From an uncultured Collinsella sp. (GTDB taxonomy: Bacteria > Actinomycetota > Coriobacteriia > Coriobacteriales > Coriobacteriaceae), in assembly GCA_902490095.1 (NCBI GenBank), contig CABUCQ010000001.1, forward strand, positions 1 to 51,633: DNA of 51,633 nt, given 5' to 3'. Shown piece by piece: positions 33,979-42,200 of the stretch (within the stretch, counting starts at the first letter, position 1; each line of letters begins with the position of its first letter). The position numbers were made by a program, and so were the translations under genes. Below the pieces are notes generated by a model that saw nothing but the letters and a program-made list of their open reading frames with translations, was not told the DNA's origin and made no database searches.

Positions 33979-35247
33979 ATGAATGCTGAGCAGTTCGATA
34001 TCAAAATTCGTGCCGTAGAGGGCGGCGTAACGGCGGCAGCCGGCTTTAAGGCCGCGGGTATTCATGCCGGATTCCGCAAGAATCCCGAGCGCTTGGATTA
34101 CGCGCTTGTCGTGCCCGATAAGCCCTGTCCCGGCGCCGGCGTGTTTACGACCAACCGCTTTTGCGCAGCGCCTGTGCAGGTGAGCCGCGCCAATCTGGGC
34201 GGCGCCGACAAGGGCTATGGCATCATCGCCGGTGTTTCTATCAACTCCGGCAACGCCAACGCCGCCACGGGTGAGACCGGTCTTGCCTGCGCGCGCGAGA
34301 CCTGCAACATCGCCTCGCAGGTCATCGGCTGCGAGCCCCAGCAGATTCTGGTCGCCTCCACGGGTGTAATTGGTCAGATTCTGCCGATTGACACGTTTGA
34401 GACTGCCGTTCCTGCCGCCTACGAGGCGCTCTCCGCCCACGGTGGCGCCGATGCCGCCCGCGCTATCATGACGACCGACACGCACTCCAAGGAGTATGCC
34501 GTGTGTTACCGCAGCGAGGCCGCGGGGCACGCAGGCAATGCCTATACGGTGGGCGGTATGTGCAAGGGCTCGGGCATGATCATGCCCAACATGGCAACCA
34601 TGATCGCGGTCATCACTACCGATGCCCCCGTCGAGCCGGAGGCGCTCCATGCCCTGTTGCTCTCCACCGTCAAACAGACCTTCAACAAGGTAACGGTCGA
34701 TTCCGACACCTCGACTAACGACACCTGCATCATGCTTGCCTCCGGCGCCGCTGCCGCAGATGCCGAGCCTATTGTCGAGGGCTCTGACGCCTTCGACGAG
34801 CTAGCCTTTGCCGTGCATGAGGTGTGCGAGAGCCTGGCGCGCAACATCGCCGCAGATGGCGAGGGCGCATCCAAGCTCGTGACGGTTAACGTCACCGGCG
34901 CCGTGAACGACGAGGAGGCCGATATCGCCGCTCGTGCCGTCGCCAACTCGCCGCTCGTCAAGACCTGCATTGCCGGCCACGATTGCAACTGGGGCCGCGT
35001 TGCCATGGCGCTCGGTAAGTGCGGCGTGCAGTTTAACCAAGAAGATGTGTCCATCGACATGATGGGTATGCCCGTCTGTCGCGATGGCCTGACGGTCCCC
35101 TTCGATGAGGACGAAGCCCTGCGACGTTTTGAGGCGCCCGAGATTGTGATCTCGGCAGACCTGGGTGCAGGGGACGCGGCGACCACCGTGTGGACTTGCG
35201 ACCTCACGCACGAGTACATCTCCATTAACGGTGACTACCGTTCCTAG
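33979..35247 (+). CDS. argJ: Glutamate N-acetyltransferase / amino-acid acetyltransferase (ArgJ)
   Basis: 422 residues, ATG after AAGGAG. ArgJ recycles the acetyl group from N-acetylornithine to glutamate. It cleaves itself in MPNMATMI: T207 would become the N-terminal nucleophile of the beta chain. GCKGSGMI-like segment MCKGSGMIMPN and DSDTSTNDTCIMLASG are typical. Whether it also uses acetyl-CoA (bifunctional) cannot be told. Its presence explains why no argE is needed nearby. Confidence 0.96.
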   Translation: MNAEQFDIKIRAVEGGVTAAAGFKAAGIHAGFRKNPERLDYALVVPDKPCPGAGVFTTNRFCAAPVQVSRANLGGADKGYGIIAGVSINSGNANAATGETGLACARETCNIASQVIGCEPQQILVASTGVIGQILPIDTFETAVPAAYEALSAHGGADAARAIMTTDTHSKEYAVCYRSEAAGHAGNAYTVGGMCKGSGMIMPNMATMIAVITTDAPVEPEALHALLLSTVKQTFNKVTVDSDTSTNDTCIMLASGAAAADAEPIVEGSDAFDELAFAVHEVCESLARNIAADGEGASKLVTVNVTGAVNDEEADIAARAVANSPLVKTCIAGHDCNWGRVAMALGKCGVQFNQEDVSIDMMGMPVCRDGLTVPFDEDEALRRFEAPEIVISADLGAGDAATTVWTCDLTHEYISINGDYRS

Positions 35248-35328
35248 ACTCCCGATGTGCCGTGCATCCCGCTGCAATCTCGGGCAACGAGGTACGGCGC
35301 GATAGCTAAACGAAAGACGAGGCAGACT

Positions 35329-36309
35329 ATGAAGTTCGCACGCGATTGTCGCTCGAGCGAATCCAACGAAGTTACCGCGCAGCTGCTGTTCGAGGCGCTG
35401 CCGTGGATTAAGAACCTGACCGGTAAGACGGTCGTTATCAAGTACGGCGGTGCCGCCATGGTCGACGAGCAGCTGCGTCGTGACGTGATGAGCGACATCG
35501 TCCTGCTCAAGATTATCGGCATGCGCCCTGTTATCGTGCACGGCGGCGGCAAGGCCATCAACGAGGCGCTCAGCCACTACGACATCCCCGTCGAGTTTAA
35601 GAACGGCCAGCGCGTGACTACGCCTGCCACCATGGATATCGTGCGCGAGGTGCTGGGCGGCAAGGTCAATCAGGAGCTGGTCGCGGCGCTCAACCACCAC
35701 GGCAACCTGGCCGTGGGCGTGTCCGGTAGCGACGCCGGTACCCTTATCGCCGAGCCACTCGACCCAGAGCTCGGCCGCGTAGGCAAGGTCACGCACGTCA
35801 ACACCGACTATATCGAGCGTTTGCTCGACAGCGAGTACATTCCCGTTATCGCCACGGTCGCGGCGGGGGAGGACGGTGGCTTCTTCAACATCAACGCCGA
35901 TACCGCCGCCGGCGCCGTTGCAGCGGCGCTTCATGCGCACAAGGCGATTTTTTTGACCGATGTCGATGGTCTGTACAAGGACTTTAGCGACAAGGATTCG
36001 CTTATCTCCAACCTGACGCTCGATGAGGTCAATGAGATGCTCTACGGCGGCGAAGTCGACAAGGGCATGATTCCCAAGCTACGCGCCGCTGTCGATGCGC
36101 TTGCCGCCGGTGTGTTCCGCGCGCACATCATCAACGGCACCACGCCGCATTCGCTGCTCCTGGAGCTGCTGACCGATGCCGGCGTCGGCACCGTGATCCA
36201 CTCCACCGAGACGGCTTACGAGTTCGATACGCATCCGCACCCGCTTTCGACGTTTGCGGCGCGCCTGACCGAGAACCTCGACGAGGTCGAGAAGCTCCAG
36301 ACGGTCTAG
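35329..36309 (+). CDS. argB: Acetylglutamate kinase
   Basis: 326 residues from ATG 35329, preceded by GAGG. VIKYGGAAM and IVHGGGKAIN are the ATP and substrate glycine loops; FFNINADTAAGAVAAALHA and TDVDGLYKD complete the kinase. An N-terminal helix of about 30 residues (AQLLFEALPWIKNLTGK) is the feature of hexameric, arginine-inhibited enzymes, so feedback control by arginine is likely. Second step of the pathway. Confidence 0.95.
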   Translation: MKFARDCRSSESNEVTAQLLFEALPWIKNLTGKTVVIKYGGAAMVDEQLRRDVMSDIVLLKIIGMRPVIVHGGGKAINEALSHYDIPVEFKNGQRVTTPATMDIVREVLGGKVNQELVAALNHHGNLAVGVSGSDAGTLIAEPLDPELGRVGKVTHVNTDYIERLLDSEYIPVIATVAAGEDGGFFNINADTAAGAVAAALHAHKAIFLTDVDGLYKDFSDKDSLISNLTLDEVNEMLYGGEVDKGMIPKLRAAVDALAAGVFRAHIINGTTPHSLLLELLTDAGVGTVIHSTETAYEFDTHPHPLSTFAARLTENLDEVEKLQTV

Positions 36310-36378
36310 CCGACCCGCGGTCGTCGCGTCCCTGCACCCATAGCCCTGCGCCGTACGGCGCCCAACGAAAGGCATCCC

Positions 36379-37662
36379 ATGTCACTTGCAACTCAACAAT
36401 CGCTCGAATCCCATTACGTTATGCATACCTTTGGCCGCTCTCCGGTCGAGTTTGTCGAGGGTCACGGCATGAAGCTCACCGGCGACGATGGCCGTGAGTA
36501 CCTCGACTTTCTTGCCGGCATCGGCGTGTGCAGCCTAGGTCATGGCGACCCGGCTGTGCTCTCGGCGCTCGAGGCACAGACCAAAAAGCTCATGCATGTC
36601 TCCAATTACTTCTACATCGAGCAGCGCGGACAGGTCGCGGCGCTGCTGTCCAAGCTTGCTAACGACGACGTAGATGGTGCGCGCGTGCTTGCCGATGCCA
36701 TTGTCGCCGGCGATGAGACCACGGCAGCTGCTCTTGGTGCCCCGGCTGCGGATGAGCAGGTTTGGGAGACCTTCTTTGCCAACTCTGGCGCCGAGGCCAA
36801 CGAAGGCTCGATGAAGCTCGCGCGCCTGTACGCCAAGCGTGCCGGTAATGGCGGTAACACCATCGTGTGCATGCGCGGCGGCTTCCACGGCCGTACGCTC
36901 GAGACCATTGCCGCCACCATGCAGGATTGGCTGCAGGACAGCTTCCGCCCGCTGCCGGGTGGCTTTGTGGCCTGCACGCCCAACGATGTGGATGAGCTGC
37001 GTGCGATCTTTAAGCAGCTGGGGAGCGAAATTTGTGCCGTGATGCTCGAGCCGATCCAGGGTGAGAGCGGTGTGCATCCCATGACCGAGGAGTTTATGGC
37101 GGCAGCGCGCGACTTGGCGCACGAGGTGGGTGCCGTGCTTATCGCCGACGAGGTCCAGTGCGGCATCTTCCGCTCTGGCAAGCCATTTGCATTCCAAACC
37201 TATGGCGTGGAGCCCGACATTATGAGCCTTGCCAAGGGCATTGCCGATGGCGTGCCCATGGGTGCCGTAGTGGCAAAGAAGGAGATTGCCGACGTGTTTA
37301 AGCCGGGGGACCACGGCTCGACCTTTGGCGGTAGCTGCTTGGCCGTCGCGGCGTGCGCCGCGACGCTCTCCGCGCTCGTGCGCGGCGATTATGCCGACCA
37401 TGCTGCCAAGGTGGGCGCCTATATGGAGGCAAAGCTCGCCAAGCTGCCGCACGTGACCGAGGTACGTGGCCGCGGCTTGATGCTCGGCTGTGATTTGGAT
37501 GATGCCGCGGGCGACGCGCATGATGTTGTTGCCCGCGCGCTGGCCGCCGGTGCCGTGATCAACGCTACGGGTGCGCATACGCTGCGTTTCCTGCCGCCAC
37601 TTGTCTGCGAGGAAGCCGACGTGGACAGCCTGATCGAGATACTGTCGGGTGTTTTGGGCTAA
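36379..37662 (+). CDS. argD: Acetylornithine aminotransferase
   Basis: 427 residues, ATG after AAAGG. PLP-dependent class III transaminase making N-acetylornithine. Seen: GIGVCSLGHGDPAV, FFANSGAEANEGSMKLAR, FHGRTLETIAATMQ, IADEVQCGIFRSG and the PLP lysine K286 in SLAKGIADG. Compared with usual ArgD there is an extra acidic stretch of about 30 residues (about 95-127) before FFANSG. Last gene of the arg operon here; a terminator follows at 37688. Confidence 0.95.
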   Translation: MSLATQQSLESHYVMHTFGRSPVEFVEGHGMKLTGDDGREYLDFLAGIGVCSLGHGDPAVLSALEAQTKKLMHVSNYFYIEQRGQVAALLSKLANDDVDGARVLADAIVAGDETTAAALGAPAADEQVWETFFANSGAEANEGSMKLARLYAKRAGNGGNTIVCMRGGFHGRTLETIAATMQDWLQDSFRPLPGGFVACTPNDVDELRAIFKQLGSEICAVMLEPIQGESGVHPMTEEFMAAARDLAHEVGAVLIADEVQCGIFRSGKPFAFQTYGVEPDIMSLAKGIADGVPMGAVVAKKEIADVFKPGDHGSTFGGSCLAVAACAATLSALVRGDYADHAAKVGAYMEAKLAKLPHVTEVRGRGLMLGCDLDDAAGDAHDVVARALAAGAVINATGAHTLRFLPPLVCEEADVDSLIEILSGVLG

Positions 37663-37687
37663 CGCGGCGCAATAACTCAATTTTGAC

Positions 37688-37747
37688 CGGGTTCCGGACT
37701 GCGGACGTGCCCTATGCGGCATGATTCAGCGGTCTGGAACCCGTTTT
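37688..37747 (+). terminator. Terminator after argD
   Basis: CGGGTTCC (37688-37695) pairs with GGAACCCG (37736-37743), extended imperfectly inward, followed by TTTT. Confidence 0.75.
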
Positions 37748-37778
37748 GCCTTAGATTTGCTAAGGCAGGGAGACCTGC

Positions 37779-37995
37779 TGGTCAAAAAACATCAAATATG
37801 AGTACTGCTACCGATTTGATAGCAGCAATTTTGGACTAATAAGGCCAGATAGCAAGTCGAAATGGCGATGAAAGCATGATTTTGATCCAACTGTTAGTCC
37901 TTATAATGGACATATGTTGCGTAACTTAAGCAAATACTATCTTTTTATATGTTGCAAACAAAGTAGCAGTACTCATTTTTGCCATTTTTTGACCA
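37779..37995. mobile_element. AT-rich element with 33-bp terminal inverted repeats (MITE-like)
   Basis: Arms 37779-37811 and 37963-37995 match over 33 positions with 4 mismatches, including a perfect 14-bp inner block (ATGAGTACTGCTAC) and an 11-bp outer block (TGGTCAAAAAA). The 151-nt interior is far more AT-rich than the flanks, has a perfect TATAAT at 37902 and no credible ORF. No target-site duplication is obvious. Confidence 0.5.
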
Positions 37996-38054
37996 CGGCC
38001 TTTGCGATAGATGTGCTGGCGGGTTCGAATCCCTCTGCGATGGGCCCAAAAAAG

Positions 38055-38080
38055 AAAGGCTCCCATTGCTGGGAGCCTTT
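38055..38080 (+). terminator. Terminator hairpin in first tRNA-end unit
   Basis: A perfect 11-bp stem AAAGGCTCCCA (38055-38065) with TGGGAGCCTTT (38070-38080), loop TTGC. Confidence 0.7.
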
Positions 38081-38239
38081 CAAATCAGTGGTGGGCGATG
38101 AGGGATGTCCGCGTGCGGCTGGCGCCGCCCGCTTCCGCTTCGGGCCTGCGGCCCTCGCGTGCTGCGCTGGAAAACGCTTCGCGTTTCCTCAGCTCCGCAC
38201 CCTGGCGGGTTCGAATCCCATGCGCTGGGCCCAAACAAA

Positions 38240-38265
38240 AAACGGTCCCCTTGCGAGGACCGTTT
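38240..38265. terminator. Terminator hairpin next to tRNA-Val
   Basis: AAACGGTCC (38240-38248) pairs with GGACCGTTT (38257-38265). Its A and T flanks allow it to act in both directions; it probably ends the minus-strand tRNA-Val transcript. Confidence 0.7.
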
Positions 38266-38274
38266 CCAATTCAG

Positions 38275-38350
38275 TGGTGGGCGATGAGGGATTCGAACCC
38301 CCAGCCTTGTGCGTGTAAAGCACCTGCGCTAACCGTTGCGCCAATCGCCC
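38275..38350 (-). tRNA. tRNA-Val (anticodon TAC)
   Basis: On the minus strand: acceptor GGGCGAT pairs with ATCGCCC, D stem GCGC/GCGC, anticodon loop TTTACAC (anticodon TAC), T arm GGGGG-TTCGAAT-CCCTC, discriminator A and an encoded CCA. All stems pair, with only a G-A at the top of the anticodon stem. Confidence 0.92.
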
Positions 38351-38537
38351 GTGCGGAGAGAGTATAGCAAAACAATCGCCCCATTCACCTCATATCCATT
38401 AAAGGTAACTCGCGCGTGTCACAGCGGAGCTGATTCAGTTGAGATTGCCTGAACATTCCGCCCCTCTTTACGCCCTCGGGTATACTCAAAAGCTACTGAT
38501 TCGATTTGATGCCCAGCAACAGCAGAGGGGATAGTAT

Positions 38538-40418
38538 ATGTGCGGTTTTGTCGGTTTTGTCGGTGGGACGGATAACCAATCCGAGGTGCTCACCAAGATG
38601 ATGGACCGCATCGTCCATCGCGGTCCCGACATGGGCGGCCAGTTTATCGATGGCCGCGTTGCCCTCGGCTTCCGCCGCCTGTCGATCCTCGACCTGACCG
38701 AGGCCGGCGCTCAGCCCATGGCCAATGAGGACGGCAGCGTCGTCATTGTCTTCAACGGCGAGATCTACAACTTCCAAGAACTCCGTTCCGAGCTCGAGGC
38801 CAAGGGCTACAAGTTCCACTGCGGCGCCGACACCGAGAGCCTCCTGCACGGCTACGAGGAGTGGGGCGAGGCCGTCCTCGATCGCCTGCGCGGTATGTAC
38901 GCCTTCGTCATCTGGGACAAAAAGAAGAATAAGCTTTTTGGCGCCCGCGACATCTTTGGCATCAAGCCGCTCTATTACTATCCCATGGCCGATGCGGGCG
39001 ACGGCGCTCCGGGCGTGCTCTTTGGTTCCGAGATCAAGAGCTTCCTGGACTACCCGCACTTCCACAAGGCGGTCAACAAAAAGGCTCTGCGTCCGTACAT
39101 GACGCTGCAGTATTCGGCGACTGAGGAGACCTTCTTCGAGGGTGTCTACAAGCTGCCGCCGGCGCACTACTTTACCGTCGATATCTCGACCGGCAAGATG
39201 AACATCGAGCGCTACTGGGATTGCGATTACTCTGCCGTCGAGAAGCCGTTCGAAGAGTATGTCGATGAGCTGGACGAGGTCGTGCACGAGAGTGTCGAGG
39301 CCCATCGCATCGCCGACGTCAAGGTCGCGTCGTTCCTCTCCGGCGGCGTCGACTCCAGCTATATTGCCGCTTGCCTCATGCCCGACAAGACCTTCTCGGT
39401 GGGCTTTGACTACAAGAACTTCAACGAGACCAACTACGCCAAGGAGCTTTCCGATAAGCTCGGCGTCGAGAACGTCCGCAAGATGATTACCGCCGACGAG
39501 TTCTTCGGTGCGCTTGAGGATATCCAGTATCACATGGACGAGCCGCAGTCCAACCTGTCTTCTGTGCCGCTGTGGTTCTTGGCCGAGATGGCCCGCAAGG
39601 ACGTCACCGTCGTGCTTTCGGGCGAAGGCGCCGACGAACTCTTTGGCGGCTACGCCTACTACGAGGACACGGTCCCGGTCCGCAAGTACAAAAAGATGGT
39701 GCCGCTGCCCATCCGTCGCGCGCTCGGTAACCTGGCGCTGCATATGCCGTACTTCAAGGGACATAACTTCCTGGTCAAGGGTGCCGAGATCCCTGAGAAG
39801 TCGTTCCTGGGACAGGCTCTGGTATGGCCGGAGCGCGAGGTCGACGGCGTGCTCAAGCCCGAGTACAACACCGGCGATGGCGCCTTCGAGCTCGCTGCAC
39901 CCATCTACGCACGCGTGAAGGGTCAGCCCGAACTGGTCAAGAAGCAGTACCTGGACATGAACATGTGGCTCCCGGGCGACATTCTGCTCAAGGCCGACAA
40001 GATGTGCATGGCGCACTCGCTGGAGCTGCGCGTGCCCTTCCTGGACCGCAAAGTCATGGAGTTCGCCGAGCACATTCCCGATCGCTACCGCATCAACGAG
40101 AACGGCAACAAGCAGGTACTCCGCCACGCTGCCAACAAGTCGCTGCCCGATGAGTGGGCCACCCGTCCCAAGGTGGGCTTCCCGGTGCCGATTGTCTACT
40201 GGCTGCGCGAGCAAAAGTGGTACGACTATGTCAAGGAGTACTTCACCGCGCCGTGGGCAAGCGAGTTCTTCGATACCGACGAGCTCATGCACCTGCTCGA
40301 TCTGCACTTTGCGGGCAAGGGCGATTTCCAGCGCAAGATCTATACGCCGCTCGTGTTCCTGGTGTGGTACAAGCGCTTCTTTATCGACGAGGGCCAGCCT
40401 TCTGTTCAGGCTGCCTAG
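38538..40418 (+). CDS. asnB: Asparagine synthase (glutamine-hydrolysing)
   Basis: 626 residues; ATG 38538 follows GAGGGG. C2 is the glutaminase nucleophile (MCGFVGFVGG), and VHRGPDMGG, FRRLSILDL and FNGEIYNFQELR complete the N-terminal Ntn domain (about 1-200). The synthetase domain has the PP-loop SGGVDSS at 268-274, SGEGADELFGGY, and the C-terminal FLDRKVMEFA and RPKVGFPVP. It makes asparagine from aspartate, glutamine and ATP. It is probably a single-gene unit: tRNA-Val lies divergently upstream and a terminator follows. Confidence 0.95.
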   Translation: MCGFVGFVGGTDNQSEVLTKMMDRIVHRGPDMGGQFIDGRVALGFRRLSILDLTEAGAQPMANEDGSVVIVFNGEIYNFQELRSELEAKGYKFHCGADTESLLHGYEEWGEAVLDRLRGMYAFVIWDKKKNKLFGARDIFGIKPLYYYPMADAGDGAPGVLFGSEIKSFLDYPHFHKAVNKKALRPYMTLQYSATEETFFEGVYKLPPAHYFTVDISTGKMNIERYWDCDYSAVEKPFEEYVDELDEVVHESVEAHRIADVKVASFLSGGVDSSYIAACLMPDKTFSVGFDYKNFNETNYAKELSDKLGVENVRKMITADEFFGALEDIQYHMDEPQSNLSSVPLWFLAEMARKDVTVVLSGEGADELFGGYAYYEDTVPVRKYKKMVPLPIRRALGNLALHMPYFKGHNFLVKGAEIPEKSFLGQALVWPEREVDGVLKPEYNTGDGAFELAAPIYARVKGQPELVKKQYLDMNMWLPGDILLKADKMCMAHSLELRVPFLDRKVMEFAEHIPDRYRINENGNKQVLRHAANKSLPDEWATRPKVGFPVPIVYWLREQKWYDYVKEYFTAPWASEFFDTDELMHLLDLHFAGKGDFQRKIYTPLVFLVWYKRFFIDEGQPSVQAA

Positions 40419-40443
40419 CCTCGGCTTACGAACGCCTGCGCGT

Positions 40444-40468
40444 AACGGCTCCTCCGGGAGCCGTTTTT
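40444..40468 (+). terminator. Terminator after asnB
   Basis: AACGGCTCC (40444-40452) pairs with GGAGCCGTT (40457-40465), loop of 4, running into TTTTT. Confidence 0.85.
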
Positions 40469-40495
40469 GCGTGGGTGCGTTTCAGTTACTATAAA
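40467..40495 (+). promoter_or_regulatory. Putative murE promoter
   Basis: TTGCGT (40467-40472), 17-nt spacer, TATAAA (40490-40495). It starts inside the T run of the asnB terminator. Confidence 0.55.
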
Positions 40496-40530
40496 AACCG
40501 TCCCTGCCAAATGGCTGAGAAAGGTGAAAG

Positions 40531-42093
40531 ATGCACCATTCGGATTCCGCGACCGTGACCACGGTCGATACGCTTGCCAAGCTTCTCGACGTGTGCGGCG
40601 AGCTGCGCGCATCAGAGCAGGTTGACGAGCGTGCCGTGACCGGCTGCTCGTTTGATTCGCGCGTGGTCTCGGCAGGTGACGTATTCTTTTGCAAAGGTGC
40701 TGCCTTTAAGCCCGCGTTTTTGAGCATGGCGCTCGATGCGGGCGCCGTCGCATTTGTGTGCGAGGAGTCGCTGGTCGAGTCTCTGGAGCCGCTGGCGCAG
40801 GAGAGCGGTGCTGCGATGCTGGTTGTTGATAGTGTTCGCACGGCCATGGCCCTGTTGCCGCCGGAGGTCTACGACCGTCCTGACCACGACGTCAAGATCG
40901 TGGGCATCACCGGCACCAAGGGAAAGACCACGGCCGCTTTTATGCTCCAGTCCATCATCAAGGCGGCGGGCGAGTCCTGCGGCATGATCGGCTCGGTGAG
41001 TACCGACGATGGTATCGAGTGCTACGAGAGCACCAACACCACGCCCGAGGCCCCCGAGGTTTGGCGCCATATCGCCAACTGCCGCACGTCCGGTCGCCAG
41101 TCCATGGTCATGGAGGTCTCGAGCCAGGCGCTCAAGTACCAACGCGTCGAGAATCTGCCGTTTGACGTGGCGTGCTTCCTCAACATCGGCCGCGACCACA
41201 TCTCGCCGATCGAACACCCCACGTTTGAGGATTATTTTGAGAGCAAACTCAGGATCTTTGACCAGGCAAAGACCGCCGTGGTGAATCTAGGCACCGAAGA
41301 GGTTGACCGTGTGCTAGAGGCAGCGTCGACGGCCGAGCGCTTGGTGACCGTTGGCGTCGAGCATCCCGAGGCAAGTCTGTGGGCGAGCGACGTACGCATG
41401 GTCGGCTTTAGCATCGAGTTCAACTTGCATGGCTTGTGTGCCGACGAGTCCGAGGCGGGGGAGAAGGTCCTGCTGGGTATCGCGGGCGACTTTAACGTGG
41501 AGAACGCGCTGGTCGCTATCGCCGCTGCGCGCGAGATCGGCATCGGTATCGATGCCATCAAGAAGGGCCTCTCAAAACTGCGTGTGCCGGGCCGTATGGA
41601 GGTCGTGGAGTCGAAGGACGGCCGCGTGATTTGTGTCGTCGACTACGCGCACAACCAGCTTTCGTTCCGCTCGCTTTTCTCGTCGGTCAAGCGCGCGTTT
41701 CCCGCTAGTCCGGTCATTGCGGTGTTTGGCGCTGCCGGCGGCAAGGCGCAGGAGCGCCGCGAGCAGCTTCCGCGCGAGGCCGCACCGTATTCCGACCTGA
41801 TGATCTTTGCCAATGAGGACCCGGCTCACGAGGACCCGATGAAGGTCTGTCGCGAGCTTGCCGAGCATGTTCCCGACGATACGCCGAACAAGATCATCCT
41901 CGACCGCGAAGCCGCTGTGCATGCGGCGTTCAAGGCGGCGCGCGAGGAGTACGTCAACCCCGATGCTCCCACCATTGTCTTGCTGCTGGCAAAGGGTGAC
42001 GAGGAGCTCATGCACGTGGGCGACGAGTTCGTGCCCATCGAGAGCGACCTTTCGCTGGCCAATCGCCTGATCGATGTTACCCAGTTTGACTAA
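40531..42093 (+). CDS. murE: UDP-N-acetylmuramyl-tripeptide synthetase (MurE), non-DAP type
   Basis: 520 residues, ATG after AAAGGTG. Three Mur-ligase domains: an N-terminal UDP-binding domain (about 20-110, GCSFDSRVVSAGDVFF), the central ATPase with GITGTKGKTT (125-134), NTTPEAPEV and VMEVSSQALKYQRV, and a C-terminal domain. At 428-436 it reads NEDPAHEDP. Enzymes adding meso-diaminopimelate usually have DNPR there, whereas lysine-type enzymes have DDPN/DNPA-like forms, so a lysine or ornithine substrate is more likely. It acts in the cytosol before MurF. Confidence 0.9.
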   Translation: MHHSDSATVTTVDTLAKLLDVCGELRASEQVDERAVTGCSFDSRVVSAGDVFFCKGAAFKPAFLSMALDAGAVAFVCEESLVESLEPLAQESGAAMLVVDSVRTAMALLPPEVYDRPDHDVKIVGITGTKGKTTAAFMLQSIIKAAGESCGMIGSVSTDDGIECYESTNTTPEAPEVWRHIANCRTSGRQSMVMEVSSQALKYQRVENLPFDVACFLNIGRDHISPIEHPTFEDYFESKLRIFDQAKTAVVNLGTEEVDRVLEAASTAERLVTVGVEHPEASLWASDVRMVGFSIEFNLHGLCADESEAGEKVLLGIAGDFNVENALVAIAAAREIGIGIDAIKKGLSKLRVPGRMEVVESKDGRVICVVDYAHNQLSFRSLFSSVKRAFPASPVIAVFGAAGGKAQERREQLPREAAPYSDLMIFANEDPAHEDPMKVCRELAEHVPDDTPNKIILDREAAVHAAFKAAREEYVNPDAPTIVLLLAKGDEELMHVGDEFVPIESDLSLANRLIDVTQFD

Positions 42094-42200
42094 TGAACCA
42101 TGATGGCGGCGGCGCCCTGAGTGCGCTGTCGCCATAAGCGTGTTCCCTCAATCAAAACATGCCGTCCAAGTCCAAACCCTTCTACGTAAACGGAGTAACC

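Larger units (their letters stand above)
38016..38291. repeat. Tandem, diverged copies of a tRNA-end module (about 186-bp period)
   Basis: Two units share CTGGCGGGTTCGAATCCC (38016 and 38203), then CTGGGCCC/ATGGGCCC-type sequence, a terminator hairpin and the minus-strand tRNA-Val 3' end (38085-38105 and 38271-38291, 21 identical bases). Only the second unit continues into a full tRNA-Val. The T-arm-like parts do not complete a tRNA on the plus strand. This looks like duplication followed by decay, or an old attachment-site scar. Confidence 0.6.
37663..38537. other. 875-bp intergenic region: terminator, AT-rich element and tRNA-end duplications
   Basis: It holds the argD terminator, an AT-rich inverted-repeat element (37779-37995), two T-arm-like remnants with terminator hairpins, a truncated tRNA-Val end, and one intact tRNA-Val. 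Open frames across it are by-products of the tRNA-like repeats. From 38351 to 38537 only asnB upstream DNA remains, with a TATACT at 38481. Confidence 0.6.

Noticed and set aside
2867..37921. Identical 15-mer TGGACATATGTTGCG at 2867 and 37907
   Set aside because: About one shared 15-mer is expected by chance in a window of this size, and flanks do not match.
37914..38367. Two overlapping plus-strand frames over the tRNA region
   Set aside because: They encode strings such as GDEGFEPP and RDSNPQP that arise from reading tRNA T-arm sequence; not genes.
38493..40307. 604-codon frame opposite asnB
   Set aside because: Antisense shadow of a certain gene, no start signals.
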